A stretch of 64,000 bases of DNA from Actinomadura macrotermitis (GCF_009604375.1 NZ_WEGH01000005.1:744001-808000), one strand, 5' to 3'; positions 17,280 to 26,056 are shown, counted from the stretch's first letter. Notes: a model not told the origin generated them from the letters alone. Translations and numbers: made by a program.

Positions 17280-17736
17280 GGCGTGCCTGCGCGCCGGCCG
17301 CCGCGGCGAACTCGGCGAGGCCGCTCAGCAGCCGTTCGCGGCCGTCGGGGGACATCCGCTGCAGCACCTCGTGCAGGTCGCGCCGGCGGCTCTGCGCCAT
17401 CTCCCCCAGCACCCGCTCGCCGAGGGCGGTGACGCGCAGGGTCACCTGGCGGCGGTCGGTGTCGCTGCCGGTGCGCACGAGCAGCCCGGCGGCCTCCAGC
17501 CGGTCGCAGAGCCGGCTGGCCGAGGACGGGATCACCCCGAGCTCGACCGCGAGCGCCCGCAGGTTGAGGCCGCCCCGCCGGCCGACCGTCTCCAGCGCGC
17601 GCAGCTGGGAGGGCGGCACGTGCTCGGCGGCCGCCTCCTGGGCCCGCCGCCAGACGGCGATCAGGCTGTGCGCGGTCCGTTCCAGGAGGGCGACGGCGTC
17701 GGCGTGCTTACGGGGCTCCTTGCTGGATTCGGTCAC
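17251..17736 (-). CDS. MarR family transcriptional regulator
   Basis: 161 aa. The GTG start at 17736 has AGGGA 8 nt upstream. Winged-helix MarR domain: LRALETVGRRGGLNLRALAVELGVIPSSASRLCDRLEAAGLLVR, and the wing TGSDTDRRQVTLRVTALG with the typical DRR. The target is unknown. The 3' end overlaps the oppositely oriented PP2C gene by 29 bp; the upstream neighbour on the same strand is a glycosyltransferase gene whose stop is 55 bp away, so MarR could be its distal co-transcribed gene. Confidence 0.92.
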   Translation of the reverse strand: MTESSKEPRKHADAVALLERTAHSLIAVWRRAQEAAAEHVPPSQLRALETVGRRGGLNLRALAVELGVIPSSASRLCDRLEAAGLLVRTGSDTDRRQVTLRVTALGERVLGEMAQSRRRDLHEVLQRMSPDGRERLLSGLAEFAAAAGAQARLRRPASRDG

Positions 17737-17791
17737 GGTTTCGTTCCCTACGTGGACAGGCGGTGCACCCTTAGTGCCCGATGCCGCGCTG

Positions 17792-19141
17792 TCAAAGCGT
17801 CCTGGAGCGATCACGTTGCGATCGGTCACCGAACGTGGCCGCGGGCGGCGGCGGACCGCCCGCGGGCTCGGCGAGCAGGCGCAGCCAGGCGGGGCCGACC
17901 CGGTCCATGTGATACCCCCGGGCGGTCTCGCGGGCCTGCTCACCGAGCCGGTCGCGCAGCGCGGCGTCGGTGATGACGGCGCGCAGCGCCGCGGTGAGGG
18001 CCGCCACGTCGCCGGCCGGGACGAGCAGCCCGTCCGCACCGTCGGTGATCAGCTCGGCGGGGCCGGTCGGGCAGTCGAAGGCGACGACCGCCAATCCCTT
18101 GTCCATCGCCTCCAGGAGCACCATCGGCATGCCCTCCTTGCGCGAGGACAGCGCGTAGACCGACGCGCGGCCCATCTCCCCCGCCAGGTCGGGCGTACGC
18201 GGCAGCAGCCGGATCCGGCCGTCCAGGCCCGCCTCGGCGATCTGCTTGCTCAGCCGGTCGTGCCGGGCGCCGGACCCGAGGATGCGCAGCGTCCAGTCCG
18301 GATGCTCGGCGGCGAGCGGCGCGTACGCCCGCACGAGCAGGTCGAACCCCTTCTGCCGGGTCAGCCGGCCGGCCGCCAGGATCACCTTGCGGTCGCGCGG
18401 CGAGGGGCCGCCGGGCAGCTCGGGCAGCGCGTTGGGGATCGCGACGACGCGCACCGGGGCGCCGGCGAGCGAGGCGGCGAACTCGGCCCGCCCGGCCTCG
18501 GTGAGCGCGGCGACCACGGTCAGCCGGCCGTAGGAACGGGCGATCAGCCGGCGCAGCCCGGGCCGGTAGGAGCCGAGGTTCAGGTGGTCCTGGCCGATCG
18601 TCACCGTGCCGGGCGGCGCGAGGGCCGCGATCAGCAGGTTCAGGGACGGCCGGGTACCGACGAGCACGTCCGGCGGCGGGCCGGCGGCGAGGGCGCGCAG
18701 CAGGCACAGGTCGGTCCACAGGTTCATCCGGTGGAAGGAGTTCTCCTCGTGCGGGGTGAGCAGGCTCGGCAGCCGGGCGAGCAGCCGCGCGGCGCGGCCC
18801 CGGGGCGCCGTCCGGTCGTCGGCGAAGCGCACCGTGACGCCGGGCGGGATCGGGTAGAAGGGGTCCGCGGCGGTGCGGACCACGCTGACGATCTCCACGT
18901 CGTGGTGCGCGGCCAGGTAGCCGCAGAGGTTGAGGACGGTGCGGATGGTGCCGCCCGTCCCGTGGGCGTGCTGGAGCAGGACGCGGATCCGCAGCCGCTC
19001 CCCCGGGCCGGCGGGGCGGCGCCGGCGCAGCAGCAGCGCCGGCGCCCGCAGAAAGGCCCGGCGCACCGTGCGGTGCGCCGGGCCTCGCAGCCGTCGCGGC
19101 GACAGGCGTTTCCAGCTCTTGGTCCTGTTCGCCACCGGCAT
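17792..19141 (-). CDS. GT4-type glycosyltransferase
   Basis: 449 aa from ATG 19141. N-terminal basic tail (residues 1-50) then a GT-B fold. The N-terminal domain has the Gly-rich HAHGTGGTIRTVLNL acceptor-side loop. The C-terminal nucleotide-sugar domain has LAAGRLTRQKGFDLLVRAY, LGSGARHDRL and the EX7E motif SSRKEGMPMVLLEAMDKG. Retaining glycosyltransferases of this family transfer sugars to lipids, polysaccharides or teichoic-acid-like polymers; the product is unknown. The very basic N-terminus suggests membrane-surface association. It is co-oriented with the downstream marR gene and upstream L,D-transpeptidases. Confidence 0.88.
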   Translation of the reverse strand: MPVANRTKSWKRLSPRRLRGPAHRTVRRAFLRAPALLLRRRRPAGPGERLRIRVLLQHAHGTGGTIRTVLNLCGYLAAHHDVEIVSVVRTAADPFYPIPPGVTVRFADDRTAPRGRAARLLARLPSLLTPHEENSFHRMNLWTDLCLLRALAAGPPPDVLVGTRPSLNLLIAALAPPGTVTIGQDHLNLGSYRPGLRRLIARSYGRLTVVAALTEAGRAEFAASLAGAPVRVVAIPNALPELPGGPSPRDRKVILAAGRLTRQKGFDLLVRAYAPLAAEHPDWTLRILGSGARHDRLSKQIAEAGLDGRIRLLPRTPDLAGEMGRASVYALSSRKEGMPMVLLEAMDKGLAVVAFDCPTGPAELITDGADGLLVPAGDVAALTAALRAVITDAALRDRLGEQARETARGYHMDRVGPAWLRLLAEPAGGPPPPAATFGDRSQRDRSRTL

Positions 19142-19191
19142 GGCGGTCCCCGCTCTCAGGTAGGTCTGCGTCCTCTACCTGGTAACTGCCC

Positions 19192-19212
19192 GGGGAAGCG
19201 GGCCGGTTCCCC
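19192..19212. terminator. Possible hairpin between L,D-transpeptidase and glycosyltransferase genes
   Basis: GGGGAA (19192-19197) pairs with TTCCCC (19207-19212), 9-nt loop, 9 nt after the L,D-transpeptidase stop on the minus strand. The T run that follows lies on the plus-strand side, so termination of the minus transcript is uncertain. Confidence 0.35.
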
Positions 19213-19221
19213 TTTTCCGGG

Positions 19222-20457
19222 TCAGCCGGTGGTGACGGAGCGGTCCAGGGCGCTGCCCTTGACCCACTTCTCCCAGGGCATCTGGTAGAAGCTCCACCCG
19301 TTGTTCCACTCCAGCTTGCGCTTGCTGCCGGTGATGATGACCACGTCGCCGAGCTGGGCGAAGTCGTAGAACCACGCGGCGGCGGCGGGCGGGGAGTTGA
19401 GGCAGCCGTGGCTGACGTTCTGCCGTCCCTGCGCCCAGGTGGTGGCGGCCATGGAGTGGATGTACTCGCCGCTGTTGGAGATCCGCACCGCGTGCGGGAT
19501 GACCTCCTTATAGCCGCCGTTGGCCTTGTCCTCCGGCTTCACGCCCATCCACTCCGACGTCATGATCGCCGGATTCTCCTTGCCCATGGTCAGGTGGACG
19601 CCGCTGGTGGTGAGGTAGGTGTCGACGCCGTTGACCACGCGGCCGCCCCGGCCGGCGCTGATCCCCCAGCCCTTGACCTTCTTGCCGTTCTTCTTCACCA
19701 CCAGGCGGTGGGTCTTGGTGCTGGCGGTGATGATGTGCTCGTCGCCGATCTTGAACTTGCGGGTGACGTCGGCGTCGCCGTAGGTGCGCTTGCCCGACTT
19801 GACCCCGGCCAGCTTGGCGGTGAAGGTCACCTGCTGGTTGGGCTGCCAGTACTCGCCGTTCTTCGTGCGGAAGATCACCTGGGTGTCGCTCACCCAGTAC
19901 CAGGCGCCGGTGGCGGGCTTGGTCGACCTGACCTCCAGCGCCCGCTCGACCGCGGCGCGGTCGCCGACGGGGCGGTTGAAGGTCACCTGGATCGGGATGC
20001 CCACGCCGTAGCGGCCGCCCGAGCTCGGCGAGATGTCGCTGATCTCCAGCTCGTTCTCGGCCTTCAGCGTGGTGAAGGAGGCGGTGACCGTGGTCGTCTT
20101 GCCCTTGGCGCTCTTGGCGACGGCCTGGACCTGGTACTGCGACCCGGGGCGCAGCGTGCGCGACTTCCAGGTGGTCCGGTCCCCGGTCAGTGCGCCCTCG
20201 ACGGGCTTGCCCTTGCGGGTCAGGGTGACCTGCTCCAGGGTGCCGCCGGCGGCCTTGACCTCGACGCCGGCCTCGGGCCTGGCCTTGCCGTCGCCGTCGC
20301 CGGGCGTGACGGTGACCTGCGGCGCGCCCGCCTCGGCGGTGCCGCCGACGGCGCCGGCCTTGTCCTTCTCGCCGCCTGAGCAGGCCGTGGCCAAGAGCAG
20401 CACGACCCCCGCCATGCCCGCGCCCGCCCGCACACCTGAGGAAACCCGTCGCTGCAC
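19222..20457 (-). CDS. Lipoprotein L,D-transpeptidase (Ig-like domains plus YkuD)
   Basis: 411 aa. I choose GTG 20457 because GGAGGG sits 5-6 nt upstream; GTG 20463 overlaps that site. A lipoprotein signal peptide ends in the lipobox LLATAC. Two Ig-like beta domains (about 50-240) precede a YkuD catalytic domain with the signature SHGCLNSPPAAAAWFYD, containing the nucleophilic cysteine, and HAVRISNSGEYIHS before it. It forms 3-3 (DAP-DAP) cross-links in peptidoglycan or anchors proteins to it, on the outer face of the membrane, as LdtMt2-type enzymes do. A paralogue lies just upstream, separated by a strong hairpin. Confidence 0.95.
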   Translation of the reverse strand: MQRRVSSGVRAGAGMAGVVLLLATACSGGEKDKAGAVGGTAEAGAPQVTVTPGDGDGKARPEAGVEVKAAGGTLEQVTLTRKGKPVEGALTGDRTTWKSRTLRPGSQYQVQAVAKSAKGKTTTVTASFTTLKAENELEISDISPSSGGRYGVGIPIQVTFNRPVGDRAAVERALEVRSTKPATGAWYWVSDTQVIFRTKNGEYWQPNQQVTFTAKLAGVKSGKRTYGDADVTRKFKIGDEHIITASTKTHRLVVKKNGKKVKGWGISAGRGGRVVNGVDTYLTTSGVHLTMGKENPAIMTSEWMGVKPEDKANGGYKEVIPHAVRISNSGEYIHSMAATTWAQGRQNVSHGCLNSPPAAAAWFYDFAQLGDVVIITGSKRKLEWNNGWSFYQMPWEKWVKGSALDRSVTTG

Positions 20458-20581
20458 CGTCACCCTCCAGACCCCGCCGGATATCAGAGCGACATTAGCG
20501 ACAAAAGCGATTGATGGTGTCACAACCGGGTAGGAAGCCAGGTTTCCGAGATCAAAGTGTTGTCTCCCCGGCCGCTCACGC

Positions 20582-20625
20582 CGCGAGGGCCGGCACCCCC
20601 TGAGCAGGGGGTGCCGGCCCTCGCG
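20582..20625 (-). terminator. 19-bp stem hairpin between the two L,D-transpeptidase genes
   Basis: Perfect 19-bp stem (CGCGAGGGCCGGCACCCCC at 20582-20600 with its complement at 20607-20625) and a 6-nt loop (TGAGCA), 6 nt beyond the stop of the upstream L,D-transpeptidase gene. It should terminate or stabilise that transcript, making the two paralogues separate units. Confidence 0.85.
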
Positions 20626-20631
20626 CCGGGG

Positions 20632-21876
20632 TCAGTTGCCGGGAGTGGCGCCGGCGTCGGTGCCGGTCCCGGGCGACGCGGTCGCCCCGGTGCCGGCGTC
20701 CGCGCCGGTGAGGGCGCTGCCCTTCTTCCACTTGTTCCAGGGCAGCTGCCACATGCCCCAGCCGTTGTCCCACTCCAGCTCGCGGCTGCTGCCGGTGAGC
20801 TTGATCACATCACCGCGCTGCATGATGTCGTAGTACCAGCGGGCGTTGGCCGGGCTGAGGTTCAGGCAGCCGTGGCTGACGTTGTCCGAGCCCTGCGAGC
20901 CGACCGACCAGGGCGCCGAGTGGGTGTACTCGCCGCTGTTGGAGATGCGCACCGCGTGGTTCACCACGGTCTTGTAGTAGCCGGGGTCGCCCTCCTTGCG
21001 GCCGGGCGAGACCATGGTGACCGGGTTGCCCTTCTCCATCAGCAGGTGAATGCCGCTGGTGGTGGTGAACTCCCGGGTCTGCCCGTTGCCGGCGCTGAAG
21101 GGGATCGTGCGCAGCTTCCTGCCGTTGCGGCGGACCGTCATGTGGTGGTCGCTGATGTCACCGGTGGTGATCTGCTCGTCACCGATGTTCATCGTCTCCT
21201 GGACGTCCTTGGCGCCGTACACGCCGCCGCCCGCGTTCACGCCGGCGAGGTTGGCGTTCAGGAGCACCTTCTGGTGCGGCTGCCAGTACGTCTTGGTGCG
21301 GTAGATCACCTGGTCGGACCCGACCCAGCGCCACGCGCCCTCGACCGGCTTCTCCGGGGTGACCTGCAGCGCCTTCTCCACCGCCGCCTTGTCGGTCACC
21401 GGCCGGTTGAAGCGCACGATGAACGGCATGCCGACGCCGACCTTCTCGCCCGGCAGGTTCGGCGTGACGTCGGCGATCGACAGCGTCTTGGCCGGCTTCA
21501 GCGTGCTGAAGGTGCTGGTCACCGTGCTGGTCTTGCCGCCCCCGCGGCCCTGCGCGGTGACGGTGTAGGAGGTGCCGGGGGTCAGCGTCCGGTTCGAGCG
21601 CCAGGTCTTGCGGTCGCCCGACAGCTGCCCGCCGATCGTGGCGCCCTTGCCCTGGACCGACACGTTCTCCAGCGTGCCGGAGGAGGCCTTGACCTCGATG
21701 GTGCCGTCGGGCTTGACCGCGGCCGCGCCGTTGGCCGGCGAGATCGTGATGGCCGCCGACTTGTCCCCGGCCAGCTCGCCCTTGCCGCCGCCGGCGCCGG
21801 TGCATCCGGCCGCCAGCACCATGACCGCACCGGCCCCGCCGGCCGCCGCCAGTCCGAAACGCCCCTTACTAGCCAC
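20632..21876 (-). CDS. Lipoprotein L,D-transpeptidase, paralogue
   Basis: 414 aa. The GTG start at 21876 has GGAG 6-7 nt upstream. Lipobox VLAAGC, two Ig-like domains, then YkuD with SHGCLNLSPANARWYYD and HAVRISNSGEYTHS. It has the same architecture as its neighbour at 19222 (shared segments such as ISNSGEY, SHGCLN and ELEW-DNGW), so the pair arose by gene duplication. It differs by a Gly/Thr/Ala-rich C-terminal tail of about 20 residues after KKGSAL. Both make 3-3 peptidoglycan cross-links. An inverted repeat ATTCAC...GTGAAT at 21896-21917 lies just upstream of its start. Confidence 0.95.
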   Translation of the reverse strand: MASKGRFGLAAAGGAGAVMVLAAGCTGAGGGKGELAGDKSAAITISPANGAAAVKPDGTIEVKASSGTLENVSVQGKGATIGGQLSGDRKTWRSNRTLTPGTSYTVTAQGRGGGKTSTVTSTFSTLKPAKTLSIADVTPNLPGEKVGVGMPFIVRFNRPVTDKAAVEKALQVTPEKPVEGAWRWVGSDQVIYRTKTYWQPHQKVLLNANLAGVNAGGGVYGAKDVQETMNIGDEQITTGDISDHHMTVRRNGRKLRTIPFSAGNGQTREFTTTSGIHLLMEKGNPVTMVSPGRKEGDPGYYKTVVNHAVRISNSGEYTHSAPWSVGSQGSDNVSHGCLNLSPANARWYYDIMQRGDVIKLTGSSRELEWDNGWGMWQLPWNKWKKGSALTGADAGTGATASPGTGTDAGATPGN

Positions 21877-21961
21877 TAAGTCTCCAAATTCCCTTATTCA
21901 CCCCGTGTCGAGTGAATCTATCTGAGATCAGAAGACGTGCCGAACGGCCGGAAAGTTCGCG

Positions 21962-22651
21962 TCAGCGGACGGGAACCGCGGCCGGCTCGCCGTTGACGTG
22001 GTGCAGGCAGCGCCGGAAACCCCAGACCGAGACCCCGACGGCGGCGGCGCCGAGCGCGGCGACCAGGCCGGTGCGCACCCACAGGTACACGCCGATCGAC
22101 TCGTTGAACAGCATCCACAGGCTGAGCACGGCGTTGACGAAGAACACCAGCGACCACAGCAGCGAGATGCGCAGGAAGAACCGGCGGACCCGGTCGTGGC
22201 GCAGGAACGCCTCGGGCATCGGGACCATGTCCGTGGCGACCTTCTGCGCGAGCGGGCGGCCGAGCGGCACCGAGGCCAGGAAGGTCACCGCCACCATCAG
22301 CGTGCCGAGGGTCGGCTGCAGGAAGTAGACGACGGCGCTGTGGGTGACCGCGGCCAGCACCGCGCGGACGGTGACGCCGACGGCGGCGAGCAGCAGCATC
22401 GCCGGGACGCCGTGCCCGCGCGCGTAGCGCCACCCGATGCCGCCGTACACCCAGGCCACCGCGGCGATCAGCGCGCCGTTCAGGCCGAGCAGCGCGAACG
22501 CGGCGTAGAAGACCGCGACGGGGGCGATCACCCCCTCCACGAACCTGGGCAGCGCGTGCCGGAGCATGGCGGTGAGGCGCGGCAGCTCGAACGCGTGGTG
22601 GCCCGCGCCCGGCGGGCGCGGCTGGGTGGGCGTGGTCGCCGCTCGGTCCAT
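21962..22651 (-). CDS. Multi-pass membrane protein, VC0807-like
   Basis: 229 aa from ATG 22651. About six hydrophobic segments: roughly 42-60, 62-80, 85-105, 110-130, 150-172 and 183-205. The segment GLNGALIAAVAWVYGGIGWRYARG resembles VC0807-family inner-membrane proteins of unknown function, distantly related in character to YciB/IspZ septation proteins. There is no catalytic motif, so a transport or structural role is all that can be guessed. It is divergent from the SCP2-domain gene (291 bp between starts) and lies 85 bp upstream of the second L,D-transpeptidase gene on the same strand. Confidence 0.65.
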   Translation of the reverse strand: MDRAATTPTQPRPPGAGHHAFELPRLTAMLRHALPRFVEGVIAPVAVFYAAFALLGLNGALIAAVAWVYGGIGWRYARGHGVPAMLLLAAVGVTVRAVLAAVTHSAVVYFLQPTLGTLMVAVTFLASVPLGRPLAQKVATDMVPMPEAFLRHDRVRRFFLRISLLWSLVFFVNAVLSLWMLFNESIGVYLWVRTGLVAALGAAAVGVSVWGFRRCLHHVNGEPAAVPVR

Positions 22652-22942
22652 CGAGGGTGGTACTCCCCTGTCTCGGGCCTGGTGTCTTCGGATCGCCGGG
22701 TCGGGCCGGTCCTTGTTACGACGCGGCCCGGCCCCCGGGAAAAGGTCACGACCCGGCCAACGGTACGTCAGGATTCGCTCCCGCCGGTCCGGTTTCCGCC
22801 CGGTCCCTGGTGGGCGCGCCGTCTCCGCGGGGCGCCGCCGGTGGCCGTATGCGGCCACCCACGTCCCCGGCGGCCGGCCCTTGACCTTATTGGACATTGT
22901 GTTGAACAGTACGGGCACGGAACGTCCGGGCGAGGAGACGCG

Positions 22943-23419
22943 ATGGTCGAGCAGGAACCCCCCGAAGCCGGCGCCGGCGGGCTCGGGGACATGATCGGGC
23001 AGGTCGGCACGCCGGACGAGCTGCGCGCGCTGCTGAAGGCGCCCGGCGTGGACGACGGGGTCGTCGAGGAGTTCGCCCGGGAGGCCGGCGTCGACGCGGT
23101 GCTGGACCGCGTCTTCTCCCTGATGGGCACCCGCTTCGCGCCCGCCAAGGCCGGCCGGGGCCACGGCGCCGTCCAGTGGGACATCGCCACGCCGGACGGG
23201 CCGCGCACCTACCACCTGGTGATCGCCGACGGCCGCGCCGAGGGCGGCCGGGGCGCCCCCGGGCGGGCCAAGGTCACCCTCGGCATGACGCTGCCGAACC
23301 TGCTGAAGCTGTGCGCGGGCGAGCTGAACGGCGTCACCGCGGTGATGACCGGCAAGATCAAGGTCTCCGGCGACATGATGTTCGCCGCCAAGATGCAGGG
23401 CTGGTTCGACTACTCCTGA
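22943..23419 (+). CDS. SCP2 sterol-binding domain protein
   Basis: 158 aa; GAGGAGACG lies just before ATG 22943. After a helical N-terminus of about 60 residues, the SCP2 fold has VQWDIATPDGPRTYHLVIADG, TLGMTLPNLLKLCAGELNGVTAVMTGKIKVSGDMMFAAKMQGWF. The domain encloses a hydrophobic cavity that binds lipids or fatty acyl groups; in bacteria it is often associated with acyl-CoA metabolism, and no enzymatic activity is implied. Its last 10 bp overlap the convergent lysR gene. Confidence 0.9.
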   Translation: MVEQEPPEAGAGGLGDMIGQVGTPDELRALLKAPGVDDGVVEEFAREAGVDAVLDRVFSLMGTRFAPAKAGRGHGAVQWDIATPDGPRTYHLVIADGRAEGGRGAPGRAKVTLGMTLPNLLKLCAGELNGVTAVMTGKIKVSGDMMFAAKMQGWFDYS

Positions 23420-24369
23420 CCGGTGCCGCCCGGCTCCCCGTCCACCTCCAGGCCGTCGGGGAGCCGGACCGCCTGCGCCGCCGCGTACAGGGCCCGCAGC
23501 GTCGCCGCCACCGACGGGCGCCGCACGCTCGCGGCCCGCGTCACCGCGTACACCTCGCGGGCGAGCGCGCAGCCGGGGATGCTGCGCACCACCACGTCCC
23601 GCTCCCCCGCGGCGAGGGCGAGCGCCGGGACGGCGGTGACGCCGATCCCCCGCGACACCAGGCCGAGGATCGTGTGCAGGCCCTCGAACTCCCACGGCAC
23701 CGGGCGCGCGCCGCCGACGGTGTCCAGGAGCCGCTCCACCGCCTGCCGCGAGGGCTCCCCCGGCGGCGCGGCCATCCACGGCTCCTCGCGCAGCTCCTGC
23801 AGGTCCACCGGCCGGTCCGGGTCGGCCAGCGGGTGCCCGGCCGGCACCACCAGCAGCAGCGGGTCGCGGCGCAGCCGGAAGAACTCCAGCGCGGCGGGGG
23901 CCTGCTCGGGCAGCTTGCCCGTCCAGTCGTCCACCAGGGCGATGTCGGCCTCGCCGCCGCGCACCTGGCGCATCCCGTCCTCGGGGCTGCTCTGGCGCAG
24001 CACGAAGGCGAGCCCGGGATGGTCGGCCAGGCCGTGCGCGAGCGCCGGCGCGAACGCCACCGCGGCGGTCGGGAACGCGGTCACCACCACCCGCCCCATG
24101 GGCAGGCCGGCCTGCGCCGACAGCTCCGCCTCCGCCGCCTCCACGAGCGTGAGGATCTCCTCGGCGCGCCCGGCCAGCCGGCGCCCGGCGTCGGTGAGCT
24201 CGGCGCTGCGCGCGGTGCGGTCCAGCAGCGGGACGCGCGCCTCGCGCTCCAGCGTGGCCAGCTGCTGGGAGACCGCCGACGGGGTGTAGCCGAGGGCCGC
24301 CGCGGTCGCGGCGATGCTGCCGCGGCGGGCGAACTCGGCCAGCAGGCGCAGCCGGCGCAGATCAAGCAT
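23410..24369 (-). CDS. LysR family transcriptional regulator
   Basis: 319 aa. N-terminal winged HTH: MLDLRRLRLLAEFARRGSI, AATAAALGYTPSAVSQQLATLERE; then a type-2 periplasmic-binding-like effector domain (about 90-300). It is transcribed divergently from the aminotransferase gene across a 134-bp gap carrying a dyad (24385-24417), the classic layout for LysR control of a neighbouring gene and of itself. The likely target is therefore the PLP enzyme; the co-inducer is unknown. The 3' end overlaps the SCP2 gene by 10 bp. Confidence 0.92.
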   Translation of the reverse strand: MLDLRRLRLLAEFARRGSIAATAAALGYTPSAVSQQLATLEREARVPLLDRTARSAELTDAGRRLAGRAEEILTLVEAAEAELSAQAGLPMGRVVVTAFPTAAVAFAPALAHGLADHPGLAFVLRQSSPEDGMRQVRGGEADIALVDDWTGKLPEQAPAALEFFRLRRDPLLLVVPAGHPLADPDRPVDLQELREEPWMAAPPGEPSRQAVERLLDTVGGARPVPWEFEGLHTILGLVSRGIGVTAVPALALAAGERDVVVRSIPGCALAREVYAVTRAASVRRPSVAATLRALYAAAQAVRLPDGLEVDGEPGGTGQE

Positions 24370-24384
24370 CGCGTTTCCTTACGG

Positions 24385-24417
24385 TCAGCATCATCGAGAC
24401 TCGCTTGTGCTGATGCT
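24385..24417. promoter_or_regulatory. Candidate LysR operator
   Basis: Interlocking dyads: TCAGCA (24385-24390) with TGCTGA (24408-24413), and AGCATCA (24388-24394) with TGATGCT (24411-24417). Placed between the divergent lysR and aminotransferase genes, it fits a LysR recognition/activation region. Confidence 0.5.
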
Positions 24418-24503
24418 AGCCGGGCGAAACCATGGGGACTATCCACACCAGGCCCACTGAACTGGGGCTTTCCACCCAGCCATCTCGACGCACGGGAGCC
24501 TTC

Positions 24504-25865
24504 ATGTACGCCCGAAACCCGTCCTTCTCCGTCCGGCTTCCGGCCGCCGGTCTGCGACCGGTGCCGCTGTCGCCGACGCTCGCCGTCAACGAGGCCATCG
24601 CGCGCAAGCGCCGCGCGGGCACGCGGGTGCTGCCCCTCGGTTTCGGAGAGGCCGGCGTCCCCATACATCCGGCCCTGGTCCGCGAGCTGGCGGCGGCCGC
24701 GGACCGGGGCTCCTACGGGCCGGTCGCGGGATCGCCCGCGCTGCGCGCCGCCGCCGCCGGCTACTGGGGCCGCCGCGGGCTGCCCACCGACCCCGGCCTC
24801 GTCGTCGCCGGGCCGGGCAGCAAGCCGCTGCTGTTCGCGCTGCTGATGGCGCTCGGCGGGGACGTGGCCGTCCCGGCGCCGAGCTGGGTCTCCTACGCCG
24901 CGCAGGCCGCGCTCGCCGGCGCCCGGCCGATCGGGGTGCCGACCCCGGCCGGCGAGGGCGGCGTGCCCGCGCCCGCGGCGCTGGCCGAGGCGGTGCGGCA
25001 GGCCCGCGCGCAGGGCCGCGAGGTCCGCGCGGTCGTGCTCACGCTGCCCGACAACCCGACCGGCACGCTGGCCTCGGCGGAGGCGGTGCGCGGGGTGTGC
25101 GAGGTCGCCCGCGAGCTCGACCTGGTCGTCGTCGCCGACGAGATCTACCGCGACCTGGTGCACGACCCGGACCGCACGGTGCCGAGCCCGGCCCGGTACG
25201 CGCCCGAGCGGACGGTCGTGACGACCGCGCTCAGCAAGAGCCTCGCGGCGGGCGGCTGGCGGCTCGGGGTGGCGCGGCTGCCCGAGGGGCCGTTCGGCGG
25301 GGCGCTGCGCGACGCGCTGCTCGGCATCGCCAGCGAGATCTGGTCCAGCCCGCCGGCGCCGGTCCAGCACGCGGCGGCGTTCGCGTTCGCCGAGCCGCCC
25401 GAACTGGTCGCGCACGTGGACCGCAGCCGCCGGCTGCACGCCGCCGTCGCCGGCGCGGTCGCCGACCGCTTCGCCGCCGCCGGGGCGCTGGTGCGGCGGC
25501 CCGAGGCGGCCTTCTACGTGTACCCGGACCTGGAGCCGATGCGCGGGCGCCTGTTCCGCGAGCACGGCGTGCGCACCGGCGCCGACCTCACCGGCCTGCT
25601 GCTGGAGCGCTACGGCGTCGGCGTGCTGCCGGGCAGCGCGTTCGGCGACGACCCGGCCGCGCTGCGGATGCGGGTGGCCCCGAGCCTGCTGTACGGGGAG
25701 GACGACGCGCAGCGGCTGGCGGCGCTCGCCCATCCCGACCCGGCGTCGCTGCCGTGGATCGCCGCGTCGCTGGACCGGCTCTCGGAGGTGCTGTCCGGGT
25801 TGTCCGGCACGGCGGCCGAGTCCGCATCCGGCCACGCCGCCGCCGGCGCGACGGCGGCCCGCTGA
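24504..25865 (+). CDS. Class I/II PLP-dependent aminotransferase
   Basis: 453 aa from ATG 24504, with GGGAG upstream. Fold-type I aminotransferase motifs: SYGPVAGSPALRAAAAGYW, PDNPTGT (N184 region), VADEIYRDL (D212) and the PLP Schiff-base lysine K245 in TALSKSLAAGGWRLG. The late substrate-carboxylate arginine lies in LRMRVAPSLLYGE. The alanine-rich tail of about 35 residues is unusual and probably unstructured. It likely transaminates an amino acid with 2-oxoglutarate or pyruvate; specificity cannot be read. It is divergent from the LysR gene that probably controls it. The SKSLAAGGWRLG context resembles aspartate/aromatic aminotransferases. Confidence 0.9.
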   Translation: MYARNPSFSVRLPAAGLRPVPLSPTLAVNEAIARKRRAGTRVLPLGFGEAGVPIHPALVRELAAAADRGSYGPVAGSPALRAAAAGYWGRRGLPTDPGLVVAGPGSKPLLFALLMALGGDVAVPAPSWVSYAAQAALAGARPIGVPTPAGEGGVPAPAALAEAVRQARAQGREVRAVVLTLPDNPTGTLASAEAVRGVCEVARELDLVVVADEIYRDLVHDPDRTVPSPARYAPERTVVTTALSKSLAAGGWRLGVARLPEGPFGGALRDALLGIASEIWSSPPAPVQHAAAFAFAEPPELVAHVDRSRRLHAAVAGAVADRFAAAGALVRRPEAAFYVYPDLEPMRGRLFREHGVRTGADLTGLLLERYGVGVLPGSAFGDDPAALRMRVAPSLLYGEDDAQRLAALAHPDPASLPWIAASLDRLSEVLSGLSGTAAESASGHAAAGATAAR

Positions 25866-25874
25866 GCCCGAAAG

Positions 25875-25926
25875 CGGTGGCCTCATGATCACCTCGCGCC
25901 CTTGCGAAGTGACCACGGGGCCACCG
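25875..25926 (+). terminator. Possible terminator after the aminotransferase gene
   Basis: CGGTGGCC (25875-25882) pairs with GGCCACCG (25919-25926), and the interior (TCAC...GTGA, TCGC...GCGA) can pair as well, giving an extended stem-loop 9 nt after the stop codon. There is no T tail. Confidence 0.45.
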
Positions 25927-26006
25927 TGACGGGGCGCTGCGATTACCGGGCGTCCCGCGCATTCATCGGGGCGGCCGCCCGGCCCCGGGCCGTTCCGAAA
26001 AGCACC

Positions 26007-26052
26007 GCGGCCTTCCTTGTCCCGCGCGGCCGCGCGGGACAAGGAAGGCCGC
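26007..26052 (-). terminator. 46-bp perfect palindrome after the tRNA genes
   Basis: Bases 26007-26029 are exactly complementary to 26030-26052 (left arm begins GCGGCCTTCCTTGTCCCGCG), so the transcript forms a 20-plus-bp stem with a tiny loop. It lies 4 nt beyond the 3' end of tRNA-Ala on the minus strand, the position of a transcription terminator for the two-tRNA transcript. Confidence 0.8.
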
Positions 26053-26056
26053 CAGG

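Noticed and set aside
20464..20523. Upstream extension of the L,D-transpeptidase gene
   Set aside because: It would precede the lipoprotein signal peptide and lies upstream of the ribosome-binding site for GTG 20457.
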